A stretch of DNA of 64,000 bases from contig NZ_CP034759.1 in the NCBI RefSeq assembly GCF_004295665.1, forward strand, positions 2,294,001 through 2,358,000. Reading direction: 5' to 3'. A program made the translations under genes and the position numbers. Every line of letters starts with the position of its first letter. Position 1 is the first letter of the stretch. Shown here piece by piece: positions 7,992 through 16,713 of the stretch. Below the pieces are notes generated by a model that searched no databases, was not told the origin of the DNA, and saw only the letters and a program-made list of their open reading frames with translations. This DNA is from Litorilituus sediminis. Its GTDB lineage: Bacteria > Pseudomonadota > Gammaproteobacteria > Enterobacterales > Alteromonadaceae.

Positions 7992-10667
7992 TTAAGCGTA
8001 AAGCGGGTTAAGCTTTTCTGTGTTAATGTTAAAGCGTTTAATCGCTTCAGTGACAACACTACGCTCAACTTCACCACGGTTTGCTAATTCAAATAATGCC
8101 GCTACAACAATGTAGTTTTGGTCAACTTCAAAATGCTGACGTAAGTTGTCACGGCTATCACTGCGGCCAAAACCGTCAGTACCTAAACAACGGTATTCAG
8201 TGTCAATAAATGCACGAACTTGATCAGAATAAGCTTTCACATAGTCAGTTGCAGCAATGGCAGGACCAGCATCTTTAGTGATCACAGTAGCAATGTATGG
8301 TACACGCTGCTCACTTTCTGGGTGTAGCATGTTCCAACGAGTCACATCTTGACCATCGCGTGCTAATTCATTAAATGATGTTACTGAGTAAACATCACTA
8401 GAGATGTTGTAATCATTCGCTAGAATTTGTGCCGCTTGGCGTACTTTCTCTAAAATTGTACCTGAACCCATTAATTGCACATTAGCAACGGCTTTCTTAG
8501 CTGCTACTTGCTCTAATTGGTAAATACCTTTGATGATTTCATCAGTGATATCTTTTTTCTCAGGTAAAGCTGGGTGCTGATAGTTTTCGTTCATTAGCGT
8601 TAAGTAGAAGAAGATATTTTCATTTTCTTCATACATACGACGTAAACCTTCACGCACAATCACCGCAATCTCATAACCGTAAGTTGGATCATAAGTGACA
8701 CAGTTAGGAATTAAGCCTGCTTGTACATGTGAGTGACCATCTTGGTGCTGTAAACCTTCACCGTTAAGCGTAGTACGACCAGCGGTTGCACCTAATAGGA
8801 AACCACGTGCTTGGCTATCACCTGCTGCCCAGGCTAAATCACCAACACGTTGGAAACCGAACATAGAGTAGTAAATGTAGAATGGGATAGTGGTTGCATC
8901 ACAGGTTGAGTAAGACGTACCTGATGCCACCCAAGATGCCATAGCACCTAGCTCGTTAATACCTTCTTGTAGTACCTGACCTTTCTTATCTTCACGGTAG
9001 TAAGCCACTTGGTCAGCATCTTGAGGAACGTATTTTTGTCCTTCATTGGCGTAAATACCCACTTGACGGAATAGACCTTCCATACCAAAAGTACGCGCTT
9101 CATCAGGAATGATAGGCACAATACGCTTACCAATTTTCTTATCTTTTAATAGGCTGTTCAGTACACGAACAAAGGTCATGGTTGATGATACTTGACGATC
9201 ACCTGAGCCTTTTAAGATAGCATCGAACGACTTAAGCGGTGGAATTTCTAATTGCTCATCGGCTTGTTGACGGCGTGCTGGTAATGAACCACCTAATGCT
9301 TCACGACGCGTCTTCATGTACTTGTATTCTTCACTGTCTTCAGGGAATTTGAAGAAAGGTAAGTCAGCAATCTCTTCATCACTTACTGGAATATTGAAAC
9401 GATCACGGTAGTGCTTGATTGACTCAACGTCCATTTTCTTAACGTTATGAGCAATGTTTAATGCTTCACCTGAAGCACCTAAACCAAAACCTTTAACGGT
9501 TTTAGCAAGAATTACTGTAGGACGACCTTTAGTCTTCATTGCTTTATCGTAAGCAGCGTAAACTTTAACTGGGTCATGACCACCACGGTTTAAGCGCCAG
9601 ATATCTTCATCAGACATGTTAGCAACCATAGCGGCTGTTTCTGGGTACTTGTTAAAGAAGTTTTCACGGGTGTACTTGCCGCCTTTGGCTTTACAGTTTT
9701 GGTATTCACCATCAACCGTTTCATTCATTAACTGTAATAACTTACCTGAAGTATCACGTGCTAATAATGCATCCCAGTAAGAGCCCCAAATAACCTTAGT
9801 TACTTCCCAGCCTGCGCCACGGAAGGTACCTTCAAGTTCTTGAATAATTTTGCCGTTACCACGTACTGGGCCATCAAGACGCTGTAAGTTACAGTTAATG
9901 ATAAAGGTTAAGTTATCTAAACCTTCACGCGCCGCTAAACCAATAGCACCTAATGATTCTGGCTCATCACACTCACCGTCACCTAGGAAAGCGTATACAC
10001 GTTGACCTGAACAATCTTTGATACCACGATCAGTTAAGTATTTAAGGAAACGTGCAGTATAAATTGCTTGTAGTGGACCTAAGCCCATAGAAACGGTTGG
10101 GAACTGCCAGAAGTCTTGCATTAAGTGCGGATGAGGGTAAGAAGATAAACCTTTGCCATCACATTCTTGACGGAAGTTATTCATTTGCTCTTCTGTTAAG
10201 CGACCTTCCATAAAGGCGCGAGCGTAGATACCCGGAGAAATATGACCTTGTGAGAAAATAAAGTCACCACCATTTTCTGGTGTTGCCGCTTTAAAGAAGT
10301 GGTTAAAACCTACATCGTATAAAGTAGAAGAAGAAGCAAAGCTACCAATATGACCACCTAGCTCTAAATCTTTCTTAGATGCACGTAAAACTAATACTAA
10401 AGCATTCCAGCGAATCACGGCACGAATACGTGATTCAATGGTCTGATCAGCCGGCATGTGCGGCTCTTGTCCTGGAGGAATAGTATTTACGTATGCCGTT
10501 GTTGCATCAAACGGTAAATGTGTACCACCACGACGAGCGCGATCGATTAGTTGCTCTAATAGAAAATGTGCACGCTCTGGGCCTTCATTTTCCAATACAG
10601 ATTCCATCGATTCTAACCACTCTTGGGTTTCCAAAGAATCTATATCTATTTTTGGCAAATCTGACAT
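7992..10667 (-). CDS. aceE: pyruvate dehydrogenase E1, homodimeric type
   Basis: An 891-residue thiamine-diphosphate enzyme that decarboxylates pyruvate and transfers the acetyl group to the lipoyl arms of AceF. It is full length for the gammaproteobacterial homodimeric type (E. coli 887). The ThDP motif is visible as LGDGECDEPESLGAIGLAA followed by IINCNLQRLDG (about residues 229-268), and QDGHSHVQ and EHLxxxG-type loops of the family are present further on. A GGAG ribosome site precedes the ATG. About 200 bases of AT-rich DNA separate it from pdhR without a visible PdhR operator, so its main promoter is probably the one ahead of pdhR. Confidence 0.97.
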   Translation of the reverse strand: MSDLPKIDIDSLETQEWLESMESVLENEGPERAHFLLEQLIDRARRGGTHLPFDATTAYVNTIPPGQEPHMPADQTIESRIRAVIRWNALVLVLRASKKDLELGGHIGSFASSSTLYDVGFNHFFKAATPENGGDFIFSQGHISPGIYARAFMEGRLTEEQMNNFRQECDGKGLSSYPHPHLMQDFWQFPTVSMGLGPLQAIYTARFLKYLTDRGIKDCSGQRVYAFLGDGECDEPESLGAIGLAAREGLDNLTFIINCNLQRLDGPVRGNGKIIQELEGTFRGAGWEVTKVIWGSYWDALLARDTSGKLLQLMNETVDGEYQNCKAKGGKYTRENFFNKYPETAAMVANMSDEDIWRLNRGGHDPVKVYAAYDKAMKTKGRPTVILAKTVKGFGLGASGEALNIAHNVKKMDVESIKHYRDRFNIPVSDEEIADLPFFKFPEDSEEYKYMKTRREALGGSLPARRQQADEQLEIPPLKSFDAILKGSGDRQVSSTMTFVRVLNSLLKDKKIGKRIVPIIPDEARTFGMEGLFRQVGIYANEGQKYVPQDADQVAYYREDKKGQVLQEGINELGAMASWVASGTSYSTCDATTIPFYIYYSMFGFQRVGDLAWAAGDSQARGFLLGATAGRTTLNGEGLQHQDGHSHVQAGLIPNCVTYDPTYGYEIAVIVREGLRRMYEENENIFFYLTLMNENYQHPALPEKKDITDEIIKGIYQLEQVAAKKAVANVQLMGSGTILEKVRQAAQILANDYNISSDVYSVTSFNELARDGQDVTRWNMLHPESEQRVPYIATVITKDAGPAIAATDYVKAYSDQVRAFIDTEYRCLGTDGFGRSDSRDNLRQHFEVDQNYIVVAALFELANRGEVERSVVTEAIKRFNINTEKLNPLYA

Positions 10668-10867
10668 ATTATCTAGTCTCCGCTACTTTGTTTTAAATGT
10701 GCTAATTATCAAGCAATTTAAAAGCAAAGCTGATTAAGTTTAAATTTTAAAAATTTCAATTAAGTTGATGATTAAAGATAGTTTGCTTCTGTTAAAAGAA
10801 AAGTTAATTAACGATTAAATTATCAATAACCACGCGTATTTATATGTATTTCTCTTACTACTATTTT

Positions 10868-11647
10868 CTACATGCGCCTCATGGATCTTTCCATACGGCT
10901 ATTTTCTTGTGTCATCTTTAACAATACTTCTTCAATAAAAGCTAAGTGGCGATGACTAGCCCCCCAAGCTTTCTGCGGTTGCCCGCTAATAATGGCAGCC
11001 AATAAACGCTTACGGTAATCCGTAATTTTGGCAAAAATATCTGGGCGCTTAGCCAAGATAGTTAAATTCTTTTCAATATTATCGATAAGCAGCTCTGACA
11101 TGCTGCGAGCAAGATGCAAAATTACCGCATTGTGTGATGCAGCACAGATAGCTAGATAAAATTCAAATACCGCTTTTGCTTCTAAATGAAAATCATCTTC
11201 TAATTGAGAGTTACCAATTTCATCATGTTTAGCTTGAATGTGTTCAAAATCGGCCGAGGTACCACGCATAGCGGCATAGTATGACGCCATACCTTCAATA
11301 CCATGGCGAAACTCCAATAAATCAAATTGTGATTCATTGTTATTGGCCATTAAATCAAATAAAGGATCAGCAAAACCGCTTAAGATATTGTCGCTAACAA
11401 ACGTGCCACCACCTTGTTTACGCACTACTAAGCCTTTGGCTTCTAATTTTTGAATGGCTTCACGCAATGACGGACGCGACACTTCAAACTGCGCCGCGAG
11501 TTCACGCTCTGGTAATAATTTTTCTCCAGGCAACAAACTACCTTCAATTATCATGGCCTCTAACTGAGACATAATAATATCGGCAAGTTTTTTCTGTTTA
11601 AGCGGTTGTTGCAAAACAGATTTTTTTGCTGTCATACGTGGTGTCAT
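10868..11647 (-). CDS. pdhR: pyruvate-sensing GntR repressor PdhR
   Basis: A GntR/FadR-type regulator: winged helix (KLADIIMSQLEAMIIEGSLL, then LLPERELAAQFEVSRPSLREA) followed by an all-helical FCD effector domain. By family and place (first gene of the pdh operon) it is PdhR, which represses the operon until pyruvate binds. The start is uncertain: an in-frame codon at 11704 lies inside the operator itself, so the ATG at 11647 (MTPRMTAKKS) or 11635 (MTAKKS) is more likely; none has a clear ribosome site. A perfect PdhR box upstream supports autoregulation. Confidence 0.92.
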   Translation of the reverse strand: MTPRMTAKKSVLQQPLKQKKLADIIMSQLEAMIIEGSLLPGEKLLPERELAAQFEVSRPSLREAIQKLEAKGLVVRKQGGGTFVSDNILSGFADPLFDLMANNNESQFDLLEFRHGIEGMASYYAAMRGTSADFEHIQAKHDEIGNSQLEDDFHLEAKAVFEFYLAICAASHNAVILHLARSMSELLIDNIEKNLTILAKRPDIFAKITDYRKRLLAAIISGQPQKAWGASHRHLAFIEEVLLKMTQENSRMERSMRRM

Positions 11648-11670
11648 AATCAAATCAAGAGAATAAATAT

Positions 11671-11706
11671 TTACCAAAAACCTTTGGTAAATTGGTATTA
11701 CCAATT
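11671..11706 (-). promoter_or_regulatory. PdhR operator(s) upstream of pdhR
   Basis: A 17-bp perfect palindrome AATTGGTATTACCAATT lies at 11690-11706 and equals the established E. coli PdhR consensus (AATTGGTnnnACCAATT). Directly beside it, at 11671-11690, is a second palindrome TTACCAAA-AACC-TTTGGTAA with the same TTGGT/ACCAA half-sites. They sit just upstream of the probable pdhR start, as expected for pyruvate-controlled autoregulation. Confidence 0.9.
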
Positions 11707-11839
11707 AAAAACAGGGCAATAAAATAGCAAAAAACACCTGTTTTGACAAGTGAATTTAGTTGATAGCTTGTGCTAGCGCAAACATTTAATTAGAGCCCGA
11801 ACTTAAAACTTATGTTTGATTTTTTCATAATTACGCATA

Positions 11840-11870
11840 AAAAAACCATTGGTCAGACCAATGGTTTTTT
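11840..11870. terminator. bidirectional terminator hairpin behind ampE
   Basis: A perfect inverted repeat AAAAAACCATTGGTC (11840-11854) / GACCAATGGTTTTTT (11856-11870) with A-run on one side and T-run on the other, able to terminate in both directions. It terminates ampE on the minus strand. Its stem core ATTGGTCAGACCAAT (11848-11862) also matches the PdhR half-site pattern TTGGTnnnACCAA. Confidence 0.85.
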
Positions 11871-11894
11871 ATCATAACGAGGTGATTATTTATA

Positions 11895-12869
11895 CTAGCT
11901 CAGTACGCCAGCAAGTATCAGCACAGAGATAATAGCTAACATTAACAGTACCGTTCTTTTTGCTAAGCGTACTAATAGACAAGGCTCTGCGGTACAATCA
12001 TTTTCACCTATCATGATATCTTCTGATTTTTCCGCGACGTCGATTAAAACCCGATGAGTTGGCTTTTGAAAATCAAACAAACTCTCTAACCACACAGGCA
12101 TAGCGCGAGTAAAATGACCGACAAACATATAACCAAACGAGGTAATCCTTACCGGTAACCAGTCTAACCAGAAAAGCACATCGTGATGGTTATTACAGCC
12201 GCCAGTTAAGCTTGGTGGGTTATTTTGCTCATGCTCGCTAGGATCTTGCTTAATTTCATCAAAATCAGCTTCGTCAAATTCCGCTTCATTAGCATCATTT
12301 GCCATTGCTTGCTCGCTAGCACTTGCCTGTTCATCTTGCTGACATTTGGCCTGACAGGCTGAATTTTCTTGCTCAATGACCGCACATAATAAGCGATAAA
12401 ACACCACGCCAGCGGCACCAAACAAGGTGAAATACAACATAATGGCAATATAGTAACGATAGTTCAGCCAAATAAGCGCTTGACCAAAGCCCATTGGCGG
12501 CAGGTTTTTATCTTCAAGTAACTGCTGGTGATGAAGTGCTGTGGTGGTTTCCTCGCCACGAAAAGCAGATTGCAAGTAGTGTTTATAGCTTTCTCTGGTA
12601 CCGACACAACCAAAACAAACAATCAAAATCACAGTCGACAATAACAAGTGTATTAAGCCATTATCGATTGAATCTAAAATCATCACAGTAAGCAAAACCG
12701 GAATAACAATAAATAAAGCTTTACCTAAGGTTGATTGTTTTAAGTTTGCTAACTTACTGTTGTCATCAACAAAGTTGCTATAACCTTGAAAATAATGTTG
12801 AAAACGCCACCAAGAAGAAGATAACGAGCGCTCTGCCGCCAAGGCAATTAATAAACTCAGTAAACTCAT
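11895..12869 (-). CDS. ampE: AmpE-like inner-membrane protein
   Basis: A 324-residue membrane protein recognised as AmpE from its start (MSLLSLLIALAAERSL), multiple hydrophobic segments (about 50-90, 135-165 and the very C-terminus) and its position 8 bases behind ampD in the conserved nadC-ampD-ampE-pdhR order. AmpE is associated with beta-lactamase induction and cell-wall recycling in enterobacteria, with no settled biochemical function. It is about 40 residues longer than the E. coli protein because of a strongly acidic insert (about 165-220, including EAEFDEADFDEIKQDP) ahead of the WLDWLPVRITSFGYMFVGHF segment. Confidence 0.85.
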   Translation of the reverse strand: MSLLSLLIALAAERSLSSSWWRFQHYFQGYSNFVDDNSKLANLKQSTLGKALFIVIPVLLTVMILDSIDNGLIHLLLSTVILIVCFGCVGTRESYKHYLQSAFRGEETTTALHHQQLLEDKNLPPMGFGQALIWLNYRYYIAIMLYFTLFGAAGVVFYRLLCAVIEQENSACQAKCQQDEQASASEQAMANDANEAEFDEADFDEIKQDPSEHEQNNPPSLTGGCNNHHDVLFWLDWLPVRITSFGYMFVGHFTRAMPVWLESLFDFQKPTHRVLIDVAEKSEDIMIGENDCTAEPCLLVRLAKRTVLLMLAIISVLILAGVLS

Positions 12870-12877
12870 GTTACACC

Positions 12878-13486
12878 TTAAAATTCTTTGTTATTTTTCT
12901 TATCGCAAATTAGTTGTTTATAGCTAGACCAATCAAACGCAGGCCCGGGATCTGTTTTTCTACCAGGCGCGATATCACAATGACCAGCAATATTATCTAA
13001 AGTTATCGCAGGATAAGTAACCATTAACTGCACAGTTAGCTCAGCCAAAGCTTGATATTGCAAATCGGTATAAGCTTGGCTATCAGTTCCCTCTAACTCT
13101 ATGCCAATAGAAAAGTCATTACACTGTTCTCTGCCTTGAAAAGATGACACGCCAGCATGCCAAGCTTTATCGTTAAAAGAGACATATTGAATAATACTGC
13201 CATCACGACGAATTAAGCAATGGGCAGAGACAGTTAAATGCTTTAAATCAGAAAAACTTGGGTGAGCATCACAATCTAAAGTACCCACAAATAAATCAGT
13301 AATATAAGGAGTACCAAATTGCCCTGCAGGCAAAGAGATATTGTGGATCACCAGTAAGCTGATCTGCTCATCTTGTTCTCGTGGGGTAAAGTGTGGCGAT
13401 AAACAATGCTGAGCCTGAACTAACCAACCTTGCTTGATTGAGAAATTATTACAATTATCAGCTTTATGCTCACTAATTAACGACAT
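12878..13486 (-). CDS. ampD: 1,6-anhydro-N-acetylmuramyl-L-alanine amidase AmpD
   Basis: A cytoplasmic zinc amidase that removes the peptide from anhydro-muropeptides during cell-wall recycling. Zinc ligands are visible as the His in LLVIHNISLP, the His in AGHCDIAPGRKTDPG and the Asp in KTDPGPAFDW; the SFNDKAWHAGVSSF and NDFSIGIELEG segments are also typical. Two starts are possible: ATG at 13486 (chosen) and ATG at 13519, which would leave only 3 bases to the start of the divergent protease gene. Residues before QGWLVQAQH are extra relative to E. coli AmpD either way. Confidence 0.93.
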   Translation of the reverse strand: MSLISEHKADNCNNFSIKQGWLVQAQHCLSPHFTPREQDEQISLLVIHNISLPAGQFGTPYITDLFVGTLDCDAHPSFSDLKHLTVSAHCLIRRDGSIIQYVSFNDKAWHAGVSSFQGREQCNDFSIGIELEGTDSQAYTDLQYQALAELTVQLMVTYPAITLDNIAGHCDIAPGRKTDPGPAFDWSSYKQLICDKKNNKEF

Positions 13487-13522
13487 ACAATAATCATTAC
13501 CTTGAATAATATTGTGCATAGT

Positions 13523-14041
13523 ATGACTGAAGATGACCCAACAAACAAAATGGCAAAAATATTTGTTTGGCTAGCTTGGCTAATTGCCCTTGGCTTATTA
13601 ATGTTCTTCTTTGAGGATGTACTCGACAAACAATATAACCCCAATGCCCAGCCTGAAATGCGCTTAACGAGTCAAGGCAAAGCCGAAGTGACTTTAGTAC
13701 AAAATAGGCACGGTCATTATGTTACCAATGGCACTATTAACGAGATGCCAGTCACCTTTTTGCTTGATACCGGCGCCACAGAGTTATCTATTCCTGCGCA
13801 TATTGCTGATAATTTAGGGCTGCAAGCAAGTGGCAGCTATCGCGTGCAAACCGCCAATGGCAGTATCACAGTATATAAAACCTTAGTTGAGCAATTGAGC
13901 TTAGGTAACATAATCCTTTATAATGTCGCCGCTCACATCAACCCTGCCATGCAAAGTGATCAGATTCTATTAGGTATGAGCGCCTTAAAAAGAGTAGAAT
14001 TTCGCCAAACAGGTAAACAATTAATATTACGGGAACAATAG
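13523..14041 (+). CDS. retropepsin-like aspartic protease (TIGR02281 type), membrane-anchored
   Basis: A 172-residue protein with one N-terminal membrane segment (IFVWLAWLIALGLLMFFF) and a periplasmic retropepsin-like domain. The aspartyl active-site motif is visible as FLLDTGATELSIP, and the second hallmark as ILLGMSALKRVEF. Such clan AA single-domain proteins act as dimers; substrates are unknown in bacteria of this group. The ATG at 13523 is chosen; a TTG at 13502 is in frame. It is divergent from ampD and ends 3 bases before nadC, so it is co-transcribed with it. Confidence 0.85.
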   Translation: MTEDDPTNKMAKIFVWLAWLIALGLLMFFFEDVLDKQYNPNAQPEMRLTSQGKAEVTLVQNRHGHYVTNGTINEMPVTFLLDTGATELSIPAHIADNLGLQASGSYRVQTANGSITVYKTLVEQLSLGNIILYNVAAHINPAMQSDQILLGMSALKRVEFRQTGKQLILREQ

Positions 14042-14941
<900 letters not shown>

Positions 14942-14962
14942 CGACATCATTGGGCAAGCATG

Positions 14963-15850
14963 CTAAGACAGCAATGCTTGCCCAGCGCGAATAACTTGCT
15001 GTGATAGCGCTTTATTCACCCCTTTGACTAACACCCAACTATGCCAATATAAACGTCTGGTCAGTATTTTATCTGGGCATAGATTCACTAACTCACCAGA
15101 ATTAAGTTCATCGATAATTTGTAAGCTAGGCAATAAGCAATAAGCGGCGCCTGCTTTTGCCAAACCAACAAAGGCTTCTGATGATTTCACCGTGTGACAA
15201 TAATACTCGTTCGCTGCTAAATCAAAATGCTGGGCAATATACTTAGTGTGCATATCATCTTTATGATCATAGCTAATGGCTGGTGCCATTTTCAGCGTCT
15301 GTGCAGTCACTCCCCCAGAGAAATATTTCTCTTTAAAGCCTGGCGATGAAACTAAGTAATATTCCATCTTGCCAAGCTTAAATGACCGATAGCCCTTAAG
15401 TGGTTTAGCCTCAGTGCTTACTGCTCCTATGGCTTCCCCTGAGCGCAGCTTATCTAAGGTTCTCTGTTCATGCTCAATAATTAAATTCAATTCAATTAAT
15501 TCATTTTCCACTGCCGGGGTAATCGCTTTAATAAACCATGTAGCTAAACTATCGGCATTGACCGCTAAGGCTATTTTCAATGGGCTTGCAGGTTTATCAG
15601 GCAATAAATGTGGCAACAACTCACTTTCTAGTTGTTGTACTTTTTTAAAATGACTCAATAATTGCTCACCCGCCTTGGTAGCCTGAATTGGCTGACTGCG
15701 AATTAAAATTGGCTGCCCCATAGCTTCTTCTAGCGCTTTAATTCTCTGAGAAATCGCTGACTGACTAATAAACAGCTTCTGTGCCGCCAGCTCAAAGCTT
15801 TGATTCTCAATAATGGCATTTAATGCTGCTAACAGTTTGTAATCAAACAC
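14963..15850 (-). CDS. argP: LysR-type regulator ArgP (LysG/IciA family)
   Basis: A 295-residue LysR-type regulator. The HTH is visible in FELAAQKLFISQSAISQRIKALEEAMGQPILIR, followed by a substrate-binding-like effector domain. Similarity to ArgP and divergence from a LysE/ArgO exporter 149 bases away support its identity as the basic-amino-acid-responsive activator of the exporter. It starts at a GTG (15850) preceded by GAGGGCTGAAG. Its 3' end carries a GC-rich hairpin (14952-14983) shared with the end of nadC. Confidence 0.88.
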   Translation of the reverse strand: MFDYKLLAALNAIIENQSFELAAQKLFISQSAISQRIKALEEAMGQPILIRSQPIQATKAGEQLLSHFKKVQQLESELLPHLLPDKPASPLKIALAVNADSLATWFIKAITPAVENELIELNLIIEHEQRTLDKLRSGEAIGAVSTEAKPLKGYRSFKLGKMEYYLVSSPGFKEKYFSGGVTAQTLKMAPAISYDHKDDMHTKYIAQHFDLAANEYYCHTVKSSEAFVGLAKAGAAYCLLPSLQIIDELNSGELVNLCPDKILTRRLYWHSWVLVKGVNKALSQQVIRAGQALLS

Positions 15851-15998
15851 CTTCAGCCCTCTTAATAAGTTTTACTTATGATAGTTAAGATTTATTAATT
15901 ATATTTATACAAATAAAAAGCGCAAACTTGCCTCCTAAATTACTTCAACATAAATCAGCCAAACGCTGCAAACATAGTAAATATTAAGGAGACAGAAT

Positions 15999-16619
15999 AT
16001 GAGCTTATTAGTGATGACTAAAGGATTTACCTTGGCCCTTAGCATGATCATTCCTATTGGTAGCCAAAACTCCTTATTGCTAAATCAAGGTATTAACAGA
16101 AACCATCATGTCATGACCGCGACATTATTTGTACTTTATGATGTTATTTTAATGACGCTAGGCATTTTTGGCGGTAGTTTAATTTTATCCAGTAGCGACT
16201 TGTTATTTACCTTGCTAACTTGGGGCGGCATTGCGTTTTTGTTCAGTTACGGCTTAATGTCTTTTAAAGCTGCATACCAAGGCAACACACCTAATGCGGT
16301 ATTAAGTAAAGAGCATAAATCAGCCAAAATTGTCATATTAACTAGCCTGATTGTGACATTTCTAAATCCGCACGCTTATATAGATACAGTCATGGTCATA
16401 GGTAGTGTTGGCGGACAATACAGCGGTGATGCCAAGCTATATTTTTTACTGGGCACTATTTTGGCTTCTATGGTGTGGTTTAGTTGTTTAGCCTTTGGTG
16501 CTGCTAAATTTTCAACACAACTATCTCAACCTAAAGTAAAACGCGTAATAGACAGTGTTATTGGTATCATTATGTGGGCTATTGCTTGGTCACTATTTAT
16601 TACTTGGTTAAATAAATAA
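15999..16619 (+). CDS. argO: LysE/ArgO family amino-acid exporter
   Basis: A 206-residue inner-membrane protein with about six hydrophobic segments and the LysE signature region at the N-terminus (FTLALSMIIPIGSQNSLLLNQG) and the FLNPHAYIDTV motif in the middle. Members export arginine or lysine. It has an AAGGAGA ribosome site and is divergent from argP, which is the usual arrangement for the regulator and its target. Confidence 0.92.
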   Translation: MSLLVMTKGFTLALSMIIPIGSQNSLLLNQGINRNHHVMTATLFVLYDVILMTLGIFGGSLILSSSDLLFTLLTWGGIAFLFSYGLMSFKAAYQGNTPNAVLSKEHKSAKIVILTSLIVTFLNPHAYIDTVMVIGSVGGQYSGDAKLYFLLGTILASMVWFSCLAFGAAKFSTQLSQPKVKRVIDSVIGIIMWAIAWSLFITWLNK

Positions 16620-16660
16620 CCCGAGCTCGGCTTAAATAGCCTAAGTTTAAATAAATAGCT

Positions 16661-16695
16661 TAAGAGCAGTGTTAACAAGCACTGCTCTTGTTTTA
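16661..16695 (+). terminator. terminator of argO
   Basis: Inverted repeat AGAGCAGTG (16663-16671) / CACTGCTCT (16680-16688) with an 8-base loop and a following T-rich tract (TGTTTTAGTT). Confidence 0.75.
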
Positions 16696-16713
16696 GTTAA
16701 CTTACTGTTTTAG

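Noticed and set aside
14952..14983. GC-rich hairpin between nadC and argP as a classical terminator
   Set aside because: Stem is good, but there is no T-run on either strand and it overlaps the end of argP, so it was not listed as a terminator.
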